DNA from: Verrucomicrobiaceae bacterium UBA7681
Lineage (GTDB): Bacteria; Verrucomicrobiota; Verrucomicrobiia; Verrucomicrobiales; Verrucomicrobiaceae
Length of the DNA: 63,167 nucleotides
Direction of reading: 5' to 3'
Assembly (NCBI GenBank): GCA_002482965.1
Contig: DLGZ01000053.1
Location: forward strand, 282,491 to 345,657
In this document: piece after piece, positions 8,403-16,959 of the stretch
Position numbering within the stretch: position 1 is the first letter of the stretch
Layout: every line of letters starts with the position of its first letter
Made by a program: the position numbers and the translations under genes
The notes under the pieces: model-generated
Database searches by the model: none
What the model saw: the letters and a program-made list of their open reading frames with translations, nothing else
What the model was told of the DNA's origin: nothing

Positions 8403-9137
8403 TCACATTTTTCCAGCACCTGGTTTCCGATGTGCCCGGTGATGGTGGCGGTAGTGGCTGAGCAGCAGCCAACCGGTGATGATCACGATGCATGCCACGG
8501 AAATTGTGATGATCAGATAGATGTTATTGGTTTTGGATGCCGGAGCGTCCTCTGGCGCGACAGCTGCGGTGACCAGTTTGAGCTGAAATGGACGGCTGGT
8601 CTCTCCGGGGAACACCACCTGGGGACGAAGTTCGGTCTTTCCTGCCTGCGAGTGCAGCAGGATCAGGCTGGTGTTGGCATCCTTCGCAAAATCGATCTGG
8701 AATGTGGAGGAAACCACCGGCAAATGGCCGCTGGCCGTGCCAAGCAGGTGGACCTCCTGGGTGTCCGCCGTCAGGGGTGTGTTGTCGGCACCGTCCATGG
8801 CCTGAATTTTGCAGGCTGGCAGGCTGGCTTTTTTTCCATCGAACAGCAGCCCAAGCGAACTGGCGAGGTATTGCTGCGCTTTTTCATGGGTCGCTGCCAT
8901 CTGCTCGGGTGTCTGCTCCAGATACCAGGAGCCGGGGACCGGCGGCAGCGACGTGGGGTCGGCGGCCAAAAAGATGCGTGGATCGACATTGATGCGCAGC
9001 GTGTAGCCTCCTGCGGAGTCGAATTCCGCCTCGATCGTCATATTAGGCACCACATGGGCACGCACGATGCTGGCGAGAGCCAAAAAAGCCAGAAAGACAA
9101 CTCCTAAGATTCGCGGGCAAAAAAACCGAGGCATCAT
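8403..9137 (-). CDS. Exported, C-terminally membrane-anchored protein of unknown function
   Basis: The protein has about 244 residues. The tandem ATG at 9137/9134 gives a clean signal peptide ('RILGVVFLAFLALASIVRA', then HVVPN). The extracytoplasmic part is about 170 residues. It is followed by a single transmembrane helix near the C-terminus ('IYLIITISVACIVIITG') and a short basic, His-rich tail. The architecture suggests a periplasmic domain anchored at its C-terminus. I do not recognise the domain. It lies just upstream of dnaE on the same strand, 52 nt from the dnaE start. Confidence 0.65.
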   Translation of the reverse strand: MMPRFFCPRILGVVFLAFLALASIVRAHVVPNMTIEAEFDSAGGYTLRINVDPRIFLAADPTSLPPVPGSWYLEQTPEQMAATHEKAQQYLASSLGLLFDGKKASLPACKIQAMDGADNTPLTADTQEVHLLGTASGHLPVVSSTFQIDFAKDANTSLILLHSQAGKTELRPQVVFPGETSRPFQLKLVTAAVAPEDAPASKTNNIYLIITISVACIVIITGWLLLSHYRHHHRAHRKPGAGKM

Positions 9138-9336
9138 GGCGCACGGTGGAGATGCCTGCGGCAATGGCAAATATATCGTCACACCCAGCAATAAACCCGG
9201 CCGAATTCAGGGGTTGATTTTCAAGATGACGCCATGCTTTCGAAAGAACCTGCGAAAAACCTTGTAGCAGGAAGATGACCGCGCTTGACTTAAGGCGTGT
9301 AAATTGCTTCAAAAGAGCATTCCTTTAACTACCTAC

Positions 9337-10263
9337 ATGGGCGCCACACTCAAATCACTGGAGAAAGAACTCGAGATCACTCTCGAGGACTTCAATCTGG
9401 TCGGACGCAGCCCGGATGCCAGCATCCGTCTGGTGGACGGTGGTGTTTCGCGCCAGCATGCCACGATCCGGCGTGACGGGCAGTTGTTCTGGGTTTCCGA
9501 TCTTGGCAGCGCGAATGGCAGCTTCGTCAACGATGTGGCCGTGACCACGGCGCGGGCGCTGCGGCATGGTGATCGCGTGCAGTTTGGCACCAGCACCTTT
9601 GTTTTTGACAGCCAGGACGAAGAACGCCCCCCGAGCGAATCTGGCAACGTCAGCACCCAGTCCCTCCACACCATCGCGCTGCCGGTCAAGACGGTGCGGG
9701 CCACCCTGCTCGTCGGTGACTTGCGCAATTTCACCACCATTTCCTCCCAGCTCAGCGCTGAGGAAGTGGCCGCCATGCTGCGTGAGTGGTATGCGCAGTG
9801 CGAAAAAGTGCTGAAATCACGCGATGCCATCATCGACAAGTTTATCGGCGACGGCGTCTTTGCCTACTGGCCCGGAGATGACATCTCCTCACGGGTGAAG
9901 GCCACGGAGGCAGCCAAAATTCTCAGCAGCCCAGATTCCAGTGAATCCCCCAAGCGCAAATGGCTGAAGGAAAACATGAACCTGGAAGTTCATTGCCACA
10001 TCGGCTTGAACATTGGTGATGTCGCCCTGGGTGCCATGGGCCGTGGAGTGAACACCGCCGTGGGTGAAGCCGTGAACGTGACCTTCCGTATCGAAAGCCT
10101 GACCCGCAAGCTGCAGGTGCCTGTGCTGGCGGGTGCGCCATTTCTCAAAGGCTGGGAGGAAGGCCTGCAGCACTACCAAAACGCCGGCGTCCATCCGGTG
10201 AAGGGCCAGCCTGATCCTGTCGAAGTCTATTCGCTGATCGACGTGCCGACGATGTCCTTCTAG
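9337..10263 (+). CDS. FHA domain-adenylate/guanylate cyclase fusion (class III)
   Basis: The protein has 308 residues. The N-terminal FHA domain (about 1-95) carries the phosphothreonine-binding landmarks 'GRS' (23-25), 'SRQH' (38-41) and 'NG' (60-61). The class III cyclase domain (about 118-300) keeps both metal aspartates, D128 in 'GDLRNFT' and D172 in 'DKFIGDG', plus the purine-site lysine K168. The later 'TAVGEAVNVTFRIES' replaces the usual GD with GE. Expected product is cAMP, less likely cGMP. The FHA domain implies control by Ser/Thr kinase phosphorylation. An in-frame TTG at 9304 exists, but the ATG at 9337 is more likely. The stop overlaps the convergent GNAT gene. Confidence 0.85.
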   Translation: MGATLKSLEKELEITLEDFNLVGRSPDASIRLVDGGVSRQHATIRRDGQLFWVSDLGSANGSFVNDVAVTTARALRHGDRVQFGTSTFVFDSQDEERPPSESGNVSTQSLHTIALPVKTVRATLLVGDLRNFTTISSQLSAEEVAAMLREWYAQCEKVLKSRDAIIDKFIGDGVFAYWPGDDISSRVKATEAAKILSSPDSSESPKRKWLKENMNLEVHCHIGLNIGDVALGAMGRGVNTAVGEAVNVTFRIESLTRKLQVPVLAGAPFLKGWEEGLQHYQNAGVHPVKGQPDPVEVYSLIDVPTMSF

Positions 10264-10769
10264 GACGCTTCGCCGTCCAGCAGCCGCTGCATGTCTTCAC
10301 GCGTCATGCGGTAGAGCAGCCACTCGCTCATTCGTTTGGCACCGATGCGCTGCTCATAGACCTGCTGCGCGTTCACATTCCAGTCGAGTGCCGTCCATTC
10401 CACCCGGCCGCAGCCGCGCTCATGCGCGAGGCTCACCACCTTTTTGAGCAAGGCCCCACCCACGCCGCCTTTGCGCCGCTCCGGCAGGACAAACAGGTCT
10501 TCGAGATAGAGAGTCGGCAGCGCGAGAAAACTCGAATAGGTCTCCACGAGGATCATGTAGCCGCAGGGCTCAGCATCTTCGTTCACAAAGGCCAGCCAGA
10601 CTTCGATGCGAGGCCTTGCGCCAAGGGCATCCTCGACCAGACGTGCCTGCGCGGCCTCATCCGGCGGCTGCAGTTTTTCAAAATCAGCGAGAGCGATGAC
10701 CAACTGGCAAAACACCGCCGCATGCTCACGCGCGAGCGGACGCAGCTGGACTTGCGGTGCGGCACTCAT
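10260..10769 (-). CDS. GNAT-family N-acetyltransferase
   Basis: This 169-residue protein has the GNAT fold. 'YLEDLFVLPERRKGGVGGALL' contains beta4 and the acetyl-CoA pyrophosphate loop (RRKGGVG), and 'VEWTALDWNVNAQQVYE' follows. The spacing resembles diamine/spermidine acetyltransferase-like members (about 160-170 aa), but the substrate cannot be assigned. The start codon overlaps the miaB stop (ATGA), so it is co-transcribed and probably translationally coupled with miaB. It overlaps the stop of the convergent cyclase gene by 4 nt. Confidence 0.8.
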   Translation of the reverse strand: MSAAPQVQLRPLAREHAAVFCQLVIALADFEKLQPPDEAAQARLVEDALGARPRIEVWLAFVNEDAEPCGYMILVETYSSFLALPTLYLEDLFVLPERRKGGVGGALLKKVVSLAHERGCGRVEWTALDWNVNAQQVYEQRIGAKRMSEWLLYRMTREDMQRLLDGEAS

Positions 10770-12124
10770 GCATGCAGCACCGGATCTCCAAACAACGTGA
10801 AGTGGCCCGCCTCGGCGATGCGGACCTTGAAAATCTCACCCGTATGACGTTCGGGATTGCCGTCGAAAACCACGATGCGGTTTGAGCCTGTACGGCCGGT
10901 GAGACGCTGGTCGTTTGTCTTGCTCGGTCCTTCGCAGAGGATCTCGACCTCTTTACCAACGAGCTTGTCATACATCGGCAGAGCGATGCGGTTTACCAGC
11001 CCCAGCAAATCCTGATTCCGCTCTTCCTTCACGCGTTCCGGCACCTGAATGGCCTCCTCCATCTCCGCTGCGGGCGTGCCACGGCGTTTGGAATAACGAA
11101 AGACGAAGGCGTTGTCGAAACCGATGTTTTCAAACATCTGCCGTGTCTCCAGGTAGTTCTCTTCCGTCTCGCCGGGGAATCCCACGATCACGTCCGTCGT
11201 CACCGCGATGTCCGGACGCGCCGTGCGAATGCGCTCGACGAGCTCTGTGAACTTGGCCGCGGTGTAGGGCCGGTGCATGCGCTTCAATATGGCGTCGCTG
11301 CCGCTTTGCACCGGCAGATGCACGTGCTCGGCGAGTTTCGGGAGGTAGGTGAAGGCTTCGATGAGATCCTTTTTGTAGCCAATGGGGTGCGGGCTCGTGA
11401 AGCGGATGCGTTTGATGCCGGGCACCTCGTGCACTGCTTCTAGCAACTGTACGAAGGGACTCTTGCCATCCACCGCCGGAAATTCATGCCTGCCGTAGAG
11501 ATTCACGATCTGCCCCAGCAGTGTGACTTCCTTCACCCCGCGATCGGCAAGCCGTTTCACCTCTTCGACAATGTCTGCGATGGGTCTGCCCCGCTCACCG
11601 CCGCGTGTGTAGGGCACGATGCAGAAGGTGCACTTCATGTTGCAGCCCTGCATGATGCTCACAAAGGCACTGGCCTGCTTTTCCTTCAGCGTGTGATCAC
11701 GAATCGTGTTCTGCGAGGCCGCCTCCTCCTCCACATCGACGATGGAAAAGCGCTCGTCATCCATCTGCTTCGCTTCTTTGGCACGGATGATCTCGTCCAC
11801 GTAATCGACCACGCGATGGTACTTCTGCGTGCCGACGACCAGATCCACGTTTGCCTTGTTCACCAGTTCACTGCCACGGCTCTGCGCCATGCAGCCCATG
11901 AATCCGGTGACCAGCGGTGTGCGCCGCCTCCGCACCATGCCCATCTTTCCCAGGGCTTTCTGCTCCGCCTGATCGCGCACGGAGCAGGTGTTGATCAGCA
12001 CCACGTCCGCGTCCTCATCACGCGCCGTCATGGTGTAGCCGCGCTCGACGAACATCTGCGACACCTGTTCGGTGTCGCGCTCGTTCATCTGGCAGCCGTA
12101 GGTTTTGATGTGGACAAGTGGCAT
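10766..12124 (-). CDS. miaB: tRNA-2-methylthio-N6-dimethylallyladenosine synthase
   Basis: This radical-SAM methylthiotransferase modifies i6A37 of tRNAs reading UNN codons. The N-terminal MTTase domain shows three cluster cysteines in 'KTYGCQMNE', 'INTCSVRDQ' and 'GFMGCMAQ'. The radical-SAM motif is 'CNMKCTFCIVPYTRG' (CxxxCxxC), followed by 'TTDVIVGFPGETEE' and a C-terminal TRAM domain ending near 'HTGEIFKVRI'. The ATG at 12124 (MPLVHIKTYG) matches the family N-terminus better than the upstream ATG at 12163. The GNAT gene follows with an ATGA overlap. Confidence 0.95.
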   Translation of the reverse strand: MPLVHIKTYGCQMNERDTEQVSQMFVERGYTMTARDEDADVVLINTCSVRDQAEQKALGKMGMVRRRRTPLVTGFMGCMAQSRGSELVNKANVDLVVGTQKYHRVVDYVDEIIRAKEAKQMDDERFSIVDVEEEAASQNTIRDHTLKEKQASAFVSIMQGCNMKCTFCIVPYTRGGERGRPIADIVEEVKRLADRGVKEVTLLGQIVNLYGRHEFPAVDGKSPFVQLLEAVHEVPGIKRIRFTSPHPIGYKKDLIEAFTYLPKLAEHVHLPVQSGSDAILKRMHRPYTAAKFTELVERIRTARPDIAVTTDVIVGFPGETEENYLETRQMFENIGFDNAFVFRYSKRRGTPAAEMEEAIQVPERVKEERNQDLLGLVNRIALPMYDKLVGKEVEILCEGPSKTNDQRLTGRTGSNRIVVFDGNPERHTGEIFKVRIAEAGHFTLFGDPVLHA

Positions 12125-12192
12125 TGGAGGGGTGGGGATGATACCCACACCCGCCCAAAACACAACCCCGAGGCACTTTGTCCCTGTCCGGG

Positions 12193-12633
12193 TCAGGCCT
12201 TGATCTCAAAAATCGCCTCAACCTCAACGGCAGCACCGGTGGGGAGCTGCACAAAGCCCAGGGCGCTGCGGGCGTGGTAGCCGTCGCCTTCCTTGCCGAA
12301 GATCTCGTGCAGCAGGTCGGAACAGCCGTTGATGACGAGGTGCTGGTCGGTGTATTCGAGCGTGGAGTTTACACAGCCGAGCACCTTGAGGACTTTGAGA
12401 CCGTCCAGCGTGCCGTGGGTGTCCCACACCGAGCGCAGCACCTTTTCCGCACAATTCTTGGCCGCTTTGTAGCCGTCTTCGGTCGAGACGCCAGCGCCCA
12501 GCTTGCCCTTCAGGTCACTCACATGGCCGGAGGTGAGGAGCTGATTGCCGCTGCGGATGCAGAGGTTCAGGTAGGCTGGAGGTTGCTTGGTGAAAACGAG
12601 GCCGAGGGATTCTGCTTTTTGCTGGGGTGTCAT
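12193..12633 (-). CDS. RidA (YjgF/YER057c/UK114) family protein
   Basis: The 146 residues from the ATG at 12633 (MTPQQKAE) match the longer RidA-like subfamily: 'NQLLTSGHVSD', 'KLGAGVSTEDGY', 'VLKVLGCVNSTLEYTDQ', 'HARSALGFVQLPTGAAVEVEAI'. The conserved Arg in 'HARSA', which contacts the carboxylate of imine substrates in RidA, is present. Classical RidA hydrolyses reactive enamine/imine intermediates; this subfamily is less characterised. It is a monocistronic-looking gene between miaB and the beta-lactamase-like gene. Confidence 0.85.
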   Translation of the reverse strand: MTPQQKAESLGLVFTKQPPAYLNLCIRSGNQLLTSGHVSDLKGKLGAGVSTEDGYKAAKNCAEKVLRSVWDTHGTLDGLKVLKVLGCVNSTLEYTDQHLVINGCSDLLHEIFGKEGDGYHARSALGFVQLPTGAAVEVEAIFEIKA

Positions 12634-12706
12634 GATGGGAAATGAGAAGTGGATGCAGAATACGAATTGGAAAACGAAAACTGGCAAACAGTTGAAATCA
12701 CAACCG

Positions 12707-13759
12707 TCATGTCTTCACCACGCTGCTCATCTGCCACATCAGCCTGTCCAAGGCGAGGCCGAGCTTTTCGCTGCGGCCATTGAGCAATCCGGCCCAGCAG
12801 AATCCCTTGGCGGTGTGGACCATGATCGTGGTGGTGCCGGGCAGGGATCCGGAGTGCCACCAGTTGGGCACTTTGTTCACGTTCCAGCCTCGTGCGTAGC
12901 TCTCACTGACGCCGTGCGTGGTCATGGCATGAATTGAATCCTGGTTGAGCAGAACCGGGAGCTGTGAGGCGAAGCGCACCAGATCGCCTGCTGTGGCGAT
13001 CCAGCCGCCATGCGAGTCCATGCGTGAGACGTTCATGCCATAGGCCGCGCCCGGTTTAGGAGTGAGGTACATCGCCTCCTGCGGCCGCCGCTCCGCCAGG
13101 GTGTTGCCAGCGATTTGCATGCTGGTGATGCCGCATTTTGAGAGTATTTCCTGTGTGATCAGATTGTCGTACGGCAGCTTCAGCAACTTCTCCAGCACAC
13201 GGCCCAGAACGCAGTAGCCGAAGTTTGAATAGGCGAAGTGTTCTCCCGGTTTGTGGGTTTGTTTTTGATTCGCGAGCGTCCAGGCCATGAGCTCGGCGTG
13301 CTTCATCTGCGGATTTTTGAACATGGGATCATCCTTGTCGTTCGCCCAGCCGCCGCTGGTGTGGGTGAGCAGGTGATCCACGGTGACTGCGGCCACATCG
13401 CCGCTGTAATCGCCACCCAAGATGCCCTCCGGGCCGAAGACCGTGCTGTCGGGCTGGATCAGTCCTTTTTCGATGCACCTCATCACCGCAGTGGCCGTGA
13501 TCGGTTTGGAGACACTGGCGATGCGGAAGCGATGCTGTGGCGTGACGGCTTCGGTGCCATCCGCATCGGCAAAGCCATAGCCTGCCTCGAAGTCAATCTT
13601 CCCCGCTCTGCCATACGCGATGCTCATCCCCTGGATGCCATGCTCGCGTAGAAATATTTCGGCGATGGTGCGTATTTTTTCCTCCTCGGCCTTGGGTGCC
13701 TCTGCAGCAGCAACCATCGGCCATGTGGCCAGCGAACTCACAAAGGCGCGTCGTTTCAT
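12707..13759 (-). CDS. Exported serine hydrolase of the beta-lactamase class C/esterase family
   Basis: This 350-residue protein starts at the ATG at 13759, giving a leader 'MKRRAFVSSLATWPMVAAAEA'. Active-site elements are S82-V-S-K85 (SxxK), 'YSNFGY' (YxN) and 'WHSGSLPG' (the HxG motif replacing KTG). This fits beta-lactamase-like esterases and D-aminopeptidases rather than true class C beta-lactamases. It probably acts in the periplasm on peptides or esters. The start lies 37 bp from the divergent GH99/71-like gene, so the two share a very short promoter region. Confidence 0.85.
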   Translation of the reverse strand: MKRRAFVSSLATWPMVAAAEAPKAEEEKIRTIAEIFLREHGIQGMSIAYGRAGKIDFEAGYGFADADGTEAVTPQHRFRIASVSKPITATAVMRCIEKGLIQPDSTVFGPEGILGGDYSGDVAAVTVDHLLTHTSGGWANDKDDPMFKNPQMKHAELMAWTLANQKQTHKPGEHFAYSNFGYCVLGRVLEKLLKLPYDNLITQEILSKCGITSMQIAGNTLAERRPQEAMYLTPKPGAAYGMNVSRMDSHGGWIATAGDLVRFASQLPVLLNQDSIHAMTTHGVSESYARGWNVNKVPNWWHSGSLPGTTTIMVHTAKGFCWAGLLNGRSEKLGLALDRLMWQMSSVVKT

Positions 13760-13796
13760 GCGATGCACATCACACCTTGACGCCCCGCTGCCGTCA

Positions 13797-15047
13797 ATGA
13801 AAACATCCCCCATGCTCCGGTTTCTCCTTCTGCCCGCCCTGCTCACTCTCAGCGCCCAAGCCCAGACCGTGGATACCAGCACGCTTACCGGCAAAGTCGT
13901 CTGCGGCTATCAGGGCTGGTTCCGCTGTGAGGGGGATGGCAGCAACACCGGCTGGCATCATTATGCTGCTGGGAAAACCTTCGAGCCGGGGCACTCGCAC
14001 ATCGAGATGTGGCCGGACGTGAGTGAACTGCCCAAGGAGGCCCGTGTGGCGACACCGTTTAAGCATGCCGATGGCCGCACCGCTGAAGTCTTCAGCTCCG
14101 TCCATCCCGCCGTGGTGCAGCTTCATTTCAAATGGATGCGCGACTACGGCATCGACGGTGCCTTTGTGCAACGCTTCGCCACCACCACCCGGGACAAGCG
14201 CTTTCGTGAGCCGATGGATCAGGTGCTCGCGCACTGTCAGTCTGCTGCAAAGGCCAACGGGCGCGGTCTGACGCTGATGTATGACCTCAGCGGCATCAAG
14301 GAGGATGGTATTCAGCTGGTGATCGACGACTGGAAGCGCCTCATCACCGAGAAGCGCCTCGACCGCAGGGCCTCCGCTTATTTCAAACATCACGGCAAGC
14401 CGCTCGTCGCCCTGTGGGGTCTCGGTTTCAACGATCGCGCTCCCATGCTCGAAGAGTGGTCGCGCCTGATCACCTTTCTGCGCGACGATCCCGAATTCGG
14501 CGGCTGTGCCATCATGCTGGGCGTGCCCTACTACTGGCGGACGCTGGATCATGACTGCATCCAAGACCCGAAACTGCTCGAACTCATTGCCCGTGCCGAC
14601 ATCGTCAGCCCCTGGGCCGTCGGGCGGCTCGGCACGCCGCAGGACGCCGCCAGCCGTGGGGAGAAGATTCTGAAGCCGGACATCGCGTGGTGTGCCGAGC
14701 ACAAGCTTGATTACCTGCCGGTCATCTTTCCTGGTTTTAGCTGGACCAATCTCTCCAAGTCCCGTGGCGAGGAGAAGACGTTCGATCAGATCCCACGTCT
14801 TGGCGGTGAGTTTCTGTGGTCCCAGGCGCTCGCGGCCAAGCAGGCCGGAGCGCAGATGCTCTACGTCGCCATGTTTGACGAGCTGGATGAAGGAACGGCC
14901 ATTTTCAAAACCGATAATCATCCGCCTGTGGGTGAAAGCCGCTTCCTCGCTGAGCCTGATCTGCCAAACGATCACTATCTGTGGCTCACAGGTATGCTGG
15001 GCAAACTGCTGCGTGGTGAGGCACCGGCTCCGATGCCGAAGCGCTGA
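13797..15047 (+). CDS. Secreted glycoside hydrolase family 71/99-like protein
   Basis: The protein has about 416 residues with a signal peptide ('MLRFLLLPALLTLSAQAQ', from a second ATG at 13812). The mature part begins 'GKVVCGYQGWFRCEGDG' and continues with 'HIEMWPDVSELP', 'HFKWMRDYGIDGAFVQRF' and 'MLYVAMFDELDEGTAIFK'. This pattern is shared with bacterial GH99/GH71-like proteins often called xylosidase/arabinosidase. The MFDELDEGT segment probably holds acidic catalytic residues. The likely role is cutting alpha-linked glycans outside the cell, but the substrate is not predictable. It is divergent from the serine hydrolase gene. Confidence 0.75.
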   Translation: MKTSPMLRFLLLPALLTLSAQAQTVDTSTLTGKVVCGYQGWFRCEGDGSNTGWHHYAAGKTFEPGHSHIEMWPDVSELPKEARVATPFKHADGRTAEVFSSVHPAVVQLHFKWMRDYGIDGAFVQRFATTTRDKRFREPMDQVLAHCQSAAKANGRGLTLMYDLSGIKEDGIQLVIDDWKRLITEKRLDRRASAYFKHHGKPLVALWGLGFNDRAPMLEEWSRLITFLRDDPEFGGCAIMLGVPYYWRTLDHDCIQDPKLLELIARADIVSPWAVGRLGTPQDAASRGEKILKPDIAWCAEHKLDYLPVIFPGFSWTNLSKSRGEEKTFDQIPRLGGEFLWSQALAAKQAGAQMLYVAMFDELDEGTAIFKTDNHPPVGESRFLAEPDLPNDHYLWLTGMLGKLLRGEAPAPMPKR

Positions 15048-15054
15048 CCGGAAC

Positions 15055-15291
15055 TTACGACAGGTCCGACGCCAACACCGAATTTGCGGCACGCAGCGCC
15101 AGCTCCTTGGCCTGCGCGATCACGCGCACGGAGGTGGCGTCAAAGAGGTAGGCATGGCAGCTCGGGCAGGTGATGGCACGCGTGACCACGATGGAGCCGC
15201 AACCCTCGCAGACTTTGTACTGCTCGGGATGCGTGGCGATCTTCTCGGCCTGCTTCAGACGTGAGTCTGGTTTGTGCTCATGCGCGCTCAT
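15055..15291 (-). CDS. Small zinc-ribbon protein of unknown function
   Basis: This 78-residue cytosolic protein has two CxxC knuckles (C-E-G-C and C-P-S-C, about 11 residues apart), as in a zinc ribbon. An Ala/Leu-rich helical tail ends 'AANSVLASDLS'. There is no signal peptide. It could be a nucleic-acid or protein-binding adaptor. Upstream (minus strand) a TTGCAC element and TAGCAT/TATTGT sequences about 16 nt apart could be a promoter, and a 16-bp palindrome lies at 15372-15387. It is convergent with the GH99/71-like gene. Confidence 0.6.
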   Translation of the reverse strand: MSAHEHKPDSRLKQAEKIATHPEQYKVCEGCGSIVVTRAITCPSCHAYLFDATSVRVIAQAKELALRAANSVLASDLS

Positions 15292-15371
15292 TCAATGACA
15301 ATACGATGCTACGACGACATTGGCCGAGTGCAACGTCGCTGATAAACAACTTACATTGTTTTTTGTGCTTG

Positions 15372-15387
15372 CTTAGCAGGTGCTAAG
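15372..15387. promoter_or_regulatory. Perfect 16-bp palindrome CTTAGCA-gg-TGCTAAG
   Basis: A 7-bp inverted repeat with a 2-bp spacer lies about 80 nt upstream of the zinc-ribbon gene and 7 nt beyond the Gfo/Idh stop. The tight spacing suits a dimeric repressor site better than an RNA hairpin, though a 6-bp stem with a 4-nt loop is possible. No poly-T tail follows on the minus strand, so it is not a typical terminator. Confidence 0.35.
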
Positions 15388-15393
15388 ACATCC

Positions 15394-16767
15394 TCAGCCC
15401 AGTCCGGAGACGCTCCAGCCATCGCGGTATTTCCGCGTGAGCTGGGCATTGAGTTCAGGCTGGTTCGTCACCTGGCCTGCGGCGGCGTCCCATTCGATCC
15501 AGCCGCCGGGATTGCGCTCGGCGAGGACGCCGAGCAGCACCGCCTCCGTCACGGGGCAACCGTAGGTAGGAAGGTCGGCAGCAGCTTTCTCGCCCTTCAT
15601 GCAGGCGTCCACCCAGTCGGTGTAGTGATTGGCGATGCGTGTCTTCGGATACGCGAAACCGGTGAATTTTTCCTCCGGCACCAGCCAGGGGCGCTGGCTG
15701 TGTGGTTTGAAGATACTGCCATTTTCGCCAATGAAGAAGATGCCGCTCGGCGTGTCTTTGGTGAGTACGCCGGGCTTGATGACACGGGCGTCATACGAAT
15801 CGCCGCCATCGGTCCACGTCATCTTGATCTTGTCTCCCGCCGTGAGCGGTGTGCCAGGGAACTCCAGCTCAAGATGGCGTTTCTGCGCATAGAGATCGCC
15901 CTTGCTGCCTGCATCGAGGCAGCGCACGCGCGTGGGTGCTGCGAGGCCAAGGCAGGCAAAGACAACATCGAAGTAGTGGCAGCCCATGTCGCCCATCATG
16001 CCGACGCCGAAATCCACCCAGGAGCGCCACATGGAGGGATGATAAGCTCCGTCGAGAAACGGCACTTCATTCGCGACGCCCAGCCACAAGTTCCAATCCA
16101 GATTCGCCGGCACCGGGTCAGCCTGCGCTTTGCGTTCGGTGACTTTGGGCCACCAGCTGGCCTTTTTGTTCTCCCAGCAGATGACTTCCTTCACTTTGCC
16201 GATGGCACCGCTCTTGATGAGATCGACCGCGAGTGAGGTTTCGATGCTGGAATGCCCCTGCGTGCCCATCTGCGTCGTCACCCCGGCCTTGGCGGCCTCC
16301 GCGCTCAAAATCCGCGCCTCGTGGATGTGATGTGTGAGCGGCTTCTGCAGATAGACGTGCTTCTTCGCCCGAAGCGCGGTCACAGCCATCGCCGCATGCA
16401 TGTGGTCTGGCGTGCCGATTGTCACCGCGTCGATGCTGTCGCCCAGCTTGGCAATCATCTCGCGGTAATCACGAAAGGGTGCCGCGCCGTCCAGCCGCTT
16501 CGCCGCATCCGGGTCTTGGAGTTCCTTCCGCCGGGTCGCATTGCCGCCCTGTGCGAGTTCGAGCGTTTTCGCATCCACATCGCACATGCCCACCAGCCGC
16601 ACTTTGGAGTGCTGCAACACGCTCATCATCGTCACCGCGCCCATCCCGCCGACTCCGATGGAGGCTACTTGGAACATCGAATTTGGCGACCTCGCGCTCA
16701 GGATGGCGGGAGCGGAAACGGATGCGGTGGCTGCGAGGGATTGCTGGAGGAAATGGCGGCGGTTCAT
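15394..16767 (-). CDS. Tat-exported Gfo/Idh/MocA-family oxidoreductase
   Basis: The protein has 457 residues from the ATG at 16767. The leader 'MNRRHFLQQSLAATASVSAPAIL' is of the Tat type. The NAD(P)-binding Rossmann fold shows 'VASIGVGGMGAVTMM'. The family motif 'KKHVYLQKPLTHHIHEAR' (the EKP-type lysine, here QKP) and 'QMGTQGHSS' follow. A C-terminal alpha/beta dimerisation domain with a Gly-rich tail completes it. Such exported Gfo/Idh proteins are very common in Planctomycetes and Verrucomicrobia and are thought to oxidise sugars or cyclitols. The substrate is unknown. Confidence 0.88.
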   Translation of the reverse strand: MNRRHFLQQSLAATASVSAPAILSARSPNSMFQVASIGVGGMGAVTMMSVLQHSKVRLVGMCDVDAKTLELAQGGNATRRKELQDPDAAKRLDGAAPFRDYREMIAKLGDSIDAVTIGTPDHMHAAMAVTALRAKKHVYLQKPLTHHIHEARILSAEAAKAGVTTQMGTQGHSSIETSLAVDLIKSGAIGKVKEVICWENKKASWWPKVTERKAQADPVPANLDWNLWLGVANEVPFLDGAYHPSMWRSWVDFGVGMMGDMGCHYFDVVFACLGLAAPTRVRCLDAGSKGDLYAQKRHLELEFPGTPLTAGDKIKMTWTDGGDSYDARVIKPGVLTKDTPSGIFFIGENGSIFKPHSQRPWLVPEEKFTGFAYPKTRIANHYTDWVDACMKGEKAAADLPTYGCPVTEAVLLGVLAERNPGGWIEWDAAAGQVTNQPELNAQLTRKYRDGWSVSGLG

Positions 16768-16867
16768 GCGGGGGAACGGTACGTGGGGGAAGGGTGGATT
16801 GTAGCCTGTAAATAGAATTCCATGGTGCAACCAGCCGCTAGATCAGGCGCGAGAGCGTCCTGGAATG

Positions 16868-16883
16868 CGCCGGTCCTCCGGCG
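16868..16883. terminator. GC-rich hairpin CGCCGG-tcct-CCGGCG followed by TTTTA
   Basis: A 6-bp perfect stem with a 4-nt loop is followed on the plus strand by TTTTAGA. No plus-strand gene ends nearby, so if it acts, it would stop antisense transcription. It lies in the space between the WD40 gene stop and the Gfo/Idh start region. Confidence 0.3.
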
Positions 16884-16911
16884 TTTTAGAACGTCCAACG
16901 GCCCGCGAAAA

Positions 16912-16929
16912 GCTCCAGAGGACTGGAGC
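16912..16929 (-). terminator. Candidate terminator of the DUF1501/PSD1/WD40 operon
   Basis: The stem GCTCCAG/CTGGAGC (7 bp, loop of 4) is followed on the minus strand by CTTTTC-rich sequence, about 31 nt beyond the WD40 gene stop. It is a plausible though weak intrinsic terminator for the four-gene unit that ends here. Confidence 0.45.
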
Positions 16930-16959
16930 ACTCCAAAACGCTGTCGCGCACATCGAGAC

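Noticed and set aside
12707..13759. True class C beta-lactamase
   Set aside because: SxxK and YxN are present, but the third motif is HSG rather than KTG, and the context offers no resistance genes; a peptidase/esterase role is more likely.
13794..15092. 432-codon frame opposite the GH99/71-like gene
   Set aside because: The plus-strand gene has a signal peptide and family motifs; the antisense frame has none.
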